This document shows positions 58,401 to 64,000 of a DNA stretch of 64,000 bases, one piece after another (within the stretch, counting starts at the first letter, position 1; each line of letters starts with the position of its first letter). The stretch is from the NCBI GenBank assembly GCA_026419785.1, contig JAODTK010005143.1:62001-126000 (forward strand), in the 5' to 3' direction. A program made the translations under genes and the position numbers. Source of the stretch: Sclerodactyla briareus (taxonomy: Eukaryota > Echinodermata > Holothuroidea > Dendrochirotida > Sclerodactylidae). A model generated the notes under the pieces. It was not told the DNA's origin. It did not search any database and saw only the letters and a list, made by a program, of their open reading frames with translations.

Positions 58401-61400
58401 TCTGACAGGCAGTCTAAAGGTTATTATTTGTTGTTTACTTCTCAGCTTCTTTGCAGTCTCACACACACAGCTGGAGAGATGAACATTTTGAGGATTGGGA
58501 AGGTTTGCAGTCAAACTGAAGATTATTATGTATACACACACAAGAGGCAGTGGTTGAAGAGGTTAATGGCTAGGCTACATAGGTGTCAAAATAAAGTCAG
58601 CAGGACATTTCCTGGTGTGCATTTCTGCGGTAATAAAACTAGTAAATGGGAAATTTGAAGATCATATCACCGTTTCAATTAATGAAAGCAAAAACTTGGC
58701 ATTCTCCCTCGAGTAAATATAGTATAGCGCATATGGAAGAAATTGCGAATGTGCTTGTCTTGTTCTATGAGTTTGATTTCTCATCGCTATATCATATATG
58801 GATGGGGAGGAAGTCTCGGGCAAGCAACGTATCTGCTTGCAATTAGGAATTGGCAATGAATGCAGTGATGCAGGCTTCAAATTGAGCTACATTTTCATTT
58901 AAGAGGCCTAGGAAACCTGGGGAGGGGGGGGGGGGTTGGTGCATGTAAGAAAGAGGCGTATCGGCCTTGCAATTCCCATGCCACCATATCAACACTGAAC
59001 ACTACTGATAGAGATGATACATACATCCATACATAGGCTGGTCACTGGTGCTAGCCAGTATTCAGAAATATCAGGAATAATAATAAAATGACATTGAAGA
59101 AGTGGTACTGTCTCACTGGGGGAAAATACTTTATTGGGGAAGGGGAGCGGGGAAGGGGGGGGGAATGGAAGCAACCCAGATTGTATGAAGAGGGACAACA
59201 CAACCTTTGGGTGGGTCGAAAATGTAACACTAAATGAGAGGAGGGTTATAGCGCACAAGAAGAGGCGTTTCGCTTTGCAATTAGAGTTGTCAATAAATGC
59301 AGTGAGCAATGCTTCAAAAAAGGAGCTACATTTTTTTATAAGCTGCCTATGAAACCGTGGGGGTGGGGGAGGGTGATACAAGCCAAAATTGCCACCCCAC
59401 CCGTAGCAATCCCACTACTGGTCAGGAGGTACATATAGTCTGGTTCACTGGGGCTATAATAAAATGACAATTCAAGAATTTGTACCTGTCTGTATAGGGG
59501 AAATATTTGGTGCCTAGTCACTACCAAACATAGCAGGAATAACAATAAAATGACAGTTCAAGAATTTGTTTGTACTGTCTCATGGGGAAATATTTGTTTG
59601 GTTGGGCTATATGCTTTCTCACTCTGTACAATGAACGTTGCAGAGATAGAAGGAGGGTCCTATGGTTGACCTGGAATGACCTTGACCTGATACCAAAAAC
59701 AATAGGGTTATTTTTATGTGTACAATCCACACACTTAATTTGAACTTGATAGATACTTGCATTCATTACATTTACATGCTGGGGCAGATGTCAAATGCCG
59801 AATTTATCCAAATTTCAGTGCTAGCTGTCTTGACCTTTCACATTCATGAGATAGCTTGTGATAAGGTATCGTAGTATGGTAGTGTCATGACTTTTCGTTT
59901 GTCTAACCAGAGCTTCCGGCCAACACAATAAAAACGCATGCAAAAATCCCAGGGTCAAAAGGTCAAAGAGGTCCCTAGTCAAATGAGGTCAAAGTTGGTT
60001 ACAAGATGTATTTCACCAGCCGAAAGAAACTTTCCATTTGACAGTGCTCCAAAAGTTTCGTTGCCGAGATATATGACGAGTTAAGCTGTTCTTGACCTTC
60101 CAATCATCGGATAGCTTGTGATAAGAGTATAGTAGTATGGTAGTGTCATTGACTGTTTGTTTGTCTTAACAAGAAGCGTCCCGCTCATTACAAAAAAAGC
60201 AGGGCAAAATCACTAGGTCATAGGTCCAATAGGTCAAATGAGGTTCAAAAGGTCAAATGAGTCAGCGGTCACCAGATGTATTTCAACCAGTGAACAAAAC
60301 TTACCATTACGACATCACTCTAAATGTTTCGTTGCCAAGGGATATAATAGGATGGCCAGATGATGACCCTAAATGCCTTGACTCACACCAAAAAACCATA
60401 GGGGTCATCCCCGCATGGTTACACTACCTACCAATATGAATTTCAACCCATGCTTGCGATCAGTAGATATCGTGCGGTAAACACTTTTCAAAGTTTGATC
60501 TCTCATGACCTCTGAAAGGACCCTGATTGGTACAAAACAATAGGGGTCATCCATTCCATGGGTGACACCTACCTAGTGATAGGAAAATAATACATGCTTT
60601 GCGTTTGTTAGAGTTATCGCGTGGAGAAGAAAGGGTCACACACACACATTACACCAACACCCGCACACACACACACACATTACACACACACCACACGGTG
60701 ACTCATCGGATTACTTTTTGGCTTCGCCACGGAATCAAAAATGGAAATGAAATATTTACAAGCTAATACACAGTTTTGTTCGCTTGTTTCAAGACTTCTG
60801 GAAATTTGTGAACACTTTCTCTTGCGGTGATTGAAGGACTGGAATGACAACCTTTCCCCTGTGATTTGGCAGACTGGCTCTGGGACACAGACCAACATGA
60901 ACGTGGAACGAGGTCATCGGAACAAAGCAAAAGCCATAGACTGATGGGTGTGGGGAAGTTGGCAGCAAAAACCAGTCCTCCCATGATATGTTAACAAGAA
61001 GGGCCAGGAGGCTATGTGGAGTTCCTTACCTGTTGGTTGCCTTGGAACCAAAATTACCATATAGATTCTAATGGAATCTCTGCCCTAAGGAAGGCACATT
61101 TGTTTTCACCATTATGAATTTTGGTATCCTCAATAAATGCACAGATGAAGTTATAAAAAAAAGTTCCAAAATGGAACTTTGAAGGCCTTTGGTTATCTTT
61201 GCAGGCAACTCAATGTTCTAATACATTGTTCATGCTTAAATGTTTGCTTTTGCACAGTGCTCCTCTATTAATGAATCTGTATATATAACCGCATCATGAC
61301 ACGCCGATCTTGAATGGTTTTTCTCCAATGAGTTCACTGATGCTCATCGGGCTCTTTGCATCTGGGTCTGCCCTGTGGATGTTGGGATAGACATCGGCAA

Positions 61401-62957
61401 GTGCGCACAGCCCAGAAATAAAAGGTTGCCAATGGAAGGAAGTGCCTAATATCAACATTTAATCAATCATATTGAAGTGTCTGAATCTGTTCTCTCATTG
61501 CTTTGCATTGTCCATGATTTTCTTTCTGGCTGTGTCTGTTGAATTTTGTATAGAGTTCCAACGACACTTTCCCCACCGCCATGCACATCGCCGTAGCAAC
61601 CCAGGTGCATAGCTGTCTCCTCCCTGGTATGAAGCAGCTCTGCGAGGCTCTCCAGACAAACAGGAGGAGTTCAAGAATATTGTCAAGATAGGGAGAACAC
61701 ATACACAGGTAGGATGGCCATCTTTGGTCTGGTGTTGATTCACTCTCTGATAGCATTTGATACCACAATATGCGGAGGTTAGTTATTATCAGGGATCCAA
61801 CAAACGCATTATGAAGACCAAAACAGCAGTACATTCTGCAAAATGTTAAAAAACGGCTGCATCCATGATAACCAAAATCACACTTTTGGACCGGAGCATC
61901 AGGATTACAGAAACATGCACTGGTCGTCATATTATCTGAGGTGCTGTTAGTGCAATGTGTGAAGCCTATGCAGACTATGCTCCAATAGAAAGTATTATAC
62001 TGCAGGGGAAAGATTTGAATGAAAGATACTTGAATGATACGCCGTATATTCATGGAGTCTCCGGGATACTGGCTACATTTGTTCACTGTTAATCAGAATA
62101 TAATCAGTTTGTAGTGTTAGTAGCTCTGAGGTGGCCAGAGGCTGTGGTCTCGAGAGCTGCACTGCAGGTTGACAGTGAGATTAGGCTGGTTTGGACACGT
62201 CAGAAGAAAAAAGAATTGTGCACTTAACAATGCTGTAAATGTCTTGGAAACATGGCAGGATTGTGTTAACGATGATCTGAGGATACTCAACATCGATAGC
62301 GGAGTGGCACTAGACAAGTCGGTGGAAACATGTCATCACCCGTCTAATCTCATCGTAAATGACGTAAAATGGAGATGATGATGATGAATCAGTTTGTAGT
62401 GGTCACCCCTAGAAATGTTAAACATATGCCCGAGCTGAAGAATGTTCTACATTATTTTGATAGGTTCTTGTCTTTTAATTTCCAGCATTTTTGAAGCTGT
62501 TTCTTCATTCAGTAATCTGTTGCATGTAAGAATATATACTCTGATATAAAACCCTGGATTGTGCGGTTGTGGATCCGAACTGCTTCTAAGAATAGGCTGT
62601 ATAGTGCACAAAATCATGTGTAGTGAGTGAGGTTATTCACACCAGGGGCACTCTGTAATTTCTCTCTGTCATTACAAGTTTGGATGATATTTCACCTATT
62701 CTCGTTTGCAAAAATTGAAACAATTGTATAATAGTGCCCTCTATATTCAGTTTGCCCTGATTGTCTATGCTACATACTCTATATTGTTTTATGTTTTCAT
62801 TCTATTTCTTTAATCCTTGATGTTTTGGCTTCCCTCCATTAAGGATGCTGTCCCCCTGACCTTAGGTCAAGAGTCAGTGGCTACCACACTCAATGAATAA
62901 TGGTATAGAAGATGAGCAGTGCCTACTGCCTACCTAGTGTGTATGCCCTGGCTGCAG
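52327..62957 (+). CDS. FH: Fumarate hydratase gene (5' half, 5 exons)
   Basis: Class II fumarase interconverts fumarate and L-malate in the TCA cycle; animal FH makes mitochondrial and cytosolic forms from one gene. Plus-strand exons found are 52327-52452, 53011-53144, 60837-61007, 61554-61708 and 62844-62957. In order they carry [53 protein letters not shown] with KIGRTHTQ, and [10 protein letters not shown], all hallmarks of class II fumarases. Exon 1 (targeting sequence and start) was not recognised upstream of the 51.4-52.2 kb tandem array. The C-terminal half, including the GSS-MPGKVNP signature, lies beyond the right edge. Intron 3 is 7.7 kb and holds an array, a LINE fragment and a 4-kb transposon copy. 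Small frame shifts in most exons look like sequence errors. Confidence 0.92.
52453..53010. other. FH intron 2
   Basis: GT...AG intron of 558 bp between FH exons 2 and 3; no other feature. Confidence 0.85.
53011..53144 (+). CDS. FH: FH exon 3 ([12 protein letters not shown])
   Basis: After a TCCTCCTCAG acceptor the exon reads [20 protein letters not shown], then [20 protein letters not shown] and KEGQ, ending at CAG/GTAACC. It aligns without gaps with the family IKAFGILK-AAAEVN--YGL---IA--I--AADEV--GKL. The only irregularity is one missing base at the junction with exon 2. Confidence 0.93.
54007..54680. repeat. 17-copy, near-perfect 39-bp minisatellite in FH intron 3
   Basis: The unit starts ACAGATTAGCTTGGATTACC and continues ATCATACTCAGTCAGTGTT. 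There are exactly 17 periods from 54007 to 54670, then a partial unit. The only clear variant is one C-to-T change (CTTAGTCAG near 54151), which creates a stop. Because 39 is a multiple of 3, one frame stays open as a repeated 13-residue peptide, but there is no sign of a gene. Confidence 0.97.
54730..55965 (-). pseudogene. Degraded LINE reverse transcriptase in FH intron 3
   Basis: On the minus strand, in shifting frames: [15 protein letters not shown], then KVR followed by NDDHS, then [14 protein letters not shown], then SYLTDRK, then GSVLGP, then MENCLADV, then [42 protein letters not shown] and IHRLAP. This is the block order of a jockey/Rex/CR1-like RT from mid-domain to C-terminus. The YADD box position (about 55505) is not intact. 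Many stops and shifts make it non-functional. It is antisense to FH. Confidence 0.88.
55966..56716. other. FH intron 3, no recognised feature
   Basis: AT-rich intronic DNA between the LINE remnant and family 1 copy B; one 86-codon frame without similarity. Confidence 0.5.
56717..60738 (+). mobile_element. Family 1 Helentron-like element, copy B
   Basis: Collinear with 3182-7268 from AACAAGAACGCAACTCGCG to the CA-rich run (60640-60700) and the 3' hairpin at about 60706-60734 (GGATTAC-TTTTTGGC, TTC loop, GCCACGGAATC). Differences from copy A are mostly short indels and point changes. It ends about 100 bp before FH exon 4. No coding capacity seen. Confidence 0.8.
60837..61007 (+). CDS. FH: FH exon 4 ([13 protein letters not shown])
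   Basis: The acceptor is probably GATTGAAG. The exon reads [16 protein letters not shown]; the preceding residues come out as NLSP where the family has NFPL, explained by two compensating 1-nt indels. Downstream pieces EVIG, DLMGGEVGSK and HPNDHVNK are recoverable only by switching frame several times. The donor region reads CCAG/GAGGCT rather than [14 protein letters not shown] is the substrate-binding segment of class II fumarases. Confidence 0.85.
61008..61553. other. FH intron 4
   Basis: About 546 bp between FH exons 4 and 5. The 207-codon minus-strand frame beginning here runs antisense over exon 5 and is a shadow. Confidence 0.75.
61554..61708 (+). CDS. FH: FH exon 5 ([12 protein letters not shown])
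   Basis: After TTTTGTATAG the exon reads [20 protein letters not shown], then [14 protein letters not shown]. After a 1-nt shift near 61655 it continues [17 protein letters not shown] to a CAG/GTAGGA donor. [11 protein letters not shown] and KIGRTHTQ are the most conserved blocks of the fumarase/aspartase superfamily; the His of GRTHTQ is in the active-site region. Confidence 0.93.
62105..62380 (+). pseudogene. LINE C-terminal remnant (WFGHVRRK) in FH intron 5
   Basis: The plus-strand frame has [12 protein letters not shown], then NVLETW, then [15 protein letters not shown]. This matches the common non-LTR tail RLRWFGHV-R---Y---VL-ME--G-R-RGRPK-RW-D-V--D, here with the RGRPK part deleted. 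It has the same strand as FH but lies in the intron between exons 5 and 6. Confidence 0.7.
62844..62957 (+). CDS. FH: FH exon 6 ([10 protein letters not shown])
   Basis: A TCCATTAAG acceptor is followed by [10 protein letters not shown] and, after 1-nt shifts, SGY, MNNGIE, SSALP and YALAA before a GCAG/GTAAAG donor. This matches [14 protein letters not shown] through IYELAAGGTAVGTGLN in the family. The next expected exon (GGTAVGTGLN onward) is not visible before the right edge. Confidence 0.88.
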
Positions 62958-64000
62958 GTAAAGCATAGAAGTCGTACTAACTACGCTTGTTTTCCTATTC
63001 ACAAGTAACATAAGGTACGCAATTTTTGAGAGGATCCAAAAAAGCATGGGTAGGGACATTTCAGGAGACTTGTCTTGTCCTACAGCACAGGGGTAAAAAA
63101 TTCCCAGGCTTCACCTGGTTTTCAATCTTGCAATCAATTGTTTTGCATCTCTTCTGACTGGGCTAATCCACTTCCTATGGTTATTGTTGCTTTGTTTTTT
63201 GGTACTAAGTCACTACAGTTTGGCCTAGAGCATTTTTCAGATTGGAATGCTGGTAGATTCCTACTGCTGGGATCAAGTAACCCTAAGGTATGTGCTAACA
63301 ATTAGGAAAATGGTTGTTTTTCCCCTTATTCGCTGGTCAAGGGGAGTGTGACTTTAATTAAGTGTCTGTTCCGTAAACTAGAGGATCAACACATCATTCT
63401 CTTCAACATGCAGGTGTCAGTAGCTGCATGCTGAAATCCTCAATTACATCATCAATCAGATGGGTTGTGAAATGGTGATCTGGGTGTGGGAATTATCCAC
63501 CTCTGCCTTTTTTACGTCTGGACACTCTTCTAGAAGAGAATATGAGACTTTGCCTGTGCCTTTTCAGAGTCACTGAATTGATACCGCGAGACAAGAATGA
63601 CTCACATTTATTTTTTTACTAAAATGAACTGGATTCCATGTACTATTTCAATAGGGGAATTTCATTTCAGTCCCTTCAGTCATTTAAATTCTTGAGTTGA
63701 CTTGTACTGACTGAGTCACTGTACTATTTCAATGAGAGAATTCAACAGGGTTGGAGTCAAGTCCAGCCAGTCTGAGTCCAAGGCGGATTCCACACCATCC
63801 GAGTCAAGTCCCGAGTCCCTGAGTCCCTGTTGCAGCTTGGCCACATCAGCAGAAATGTATGGTATTAGTTCAAAACAGCAAGTTATTGTAGTTTTGCATC
63901 AATCTCTGCAGAGTATACTAGTAATGTAATGTCATGCGGCAGTGCCAGAACTAATGGAATGAATGCCCTAGACAGCCCATATAACCCCACCTGATCTCTC
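62958..64000. other. FH intron 6 to right edge, GAGTC-rich patch
   Basis: No further FH exon was recognised. At 63700-63830 GAGTC/GAGTCC motifs recur irregularly (low complexity). The intron probably continues past the window. Confidence 0.5.

Noticed and set aside
61463..62086. 207-codon minus-strand open frame
   Set aside because: It runs antisense across FH exon 5, whose plus-strand translation is clearly conserved.

Overview
This is a eukaryotic, intron-rich and repeat-dense window. It most likely comes from a marine invertebrate, perhaps a deuterostome, but the sequence does not fix the taxon. The evidence is split coding exons with GT/AG borders, LINE fragments, many microsatellites and families of non-coding transposons. 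There is no prokaryotic gene organisation and no intact ORF longer than about 200 codons. Almost all long open frames are chance or repeat-derived.

Two real genes are recognisable, and both make mitochondrial enzymes. On the minus strand, six exons between about 2.98 and 17.6 kb encode part of mitochondrial seryl-tRNA synthetase (SARS2). The C-terminal exons, the N-terminal exons and one internal exon were not found. On the plus strand, five exons between 52.3 and 63.0 kb encode the N-terminal half of fumarate hydratase (FH); the rest runs off the right edge. The two genes diverge from about 35 kb of repeat-filled DNA (17.6-52.3 kb). Most exons need 1-nt shifts to stay in frame, although their splice structure and conserved residues are kept. 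I read this as uncorrected long-read indels rather than two dead genes.

Most of the rest is mobile or tandem DNA. Three unrelated families share one layout: a 5' subterminal motif, a body, a short microsatellite, a spacer and a 3' hairpin whose left arm repeats the 5' motif. That is the layout of Helentron-associated (HINE/DINE-like) elements. Family 1 has two roughly 4-kb copies, one in a SARS2 intron and one in an FH intron. Family 2 copies lie at about 31, 37, 42 and 50 kb. Family 3 (rich in GGGCCC) has copies at 10, 19-23, 25 and 39-49 kb.

Two family 3 copies are split by insertions. One is a 2.8-kb GC-rich compound element with inverted ends (20.3-23.1 kb). The other is a 7.5-kb hAT-like element flanked by the 8-bp duplication ACTTGAAA (39.45-46.92 kb). 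That element carries two foldbacks and a 590-bp tandem array.

Other features are four degraded LINE reverse-transcriptase fragments, a 17-copy 39-bp array in FH intron 3, a CAGTACTG-rich array just upstream of FH exon 2, and several shorter arrays. No tRNA, rRNA, CRISPR or complete transposase gene was recognised.
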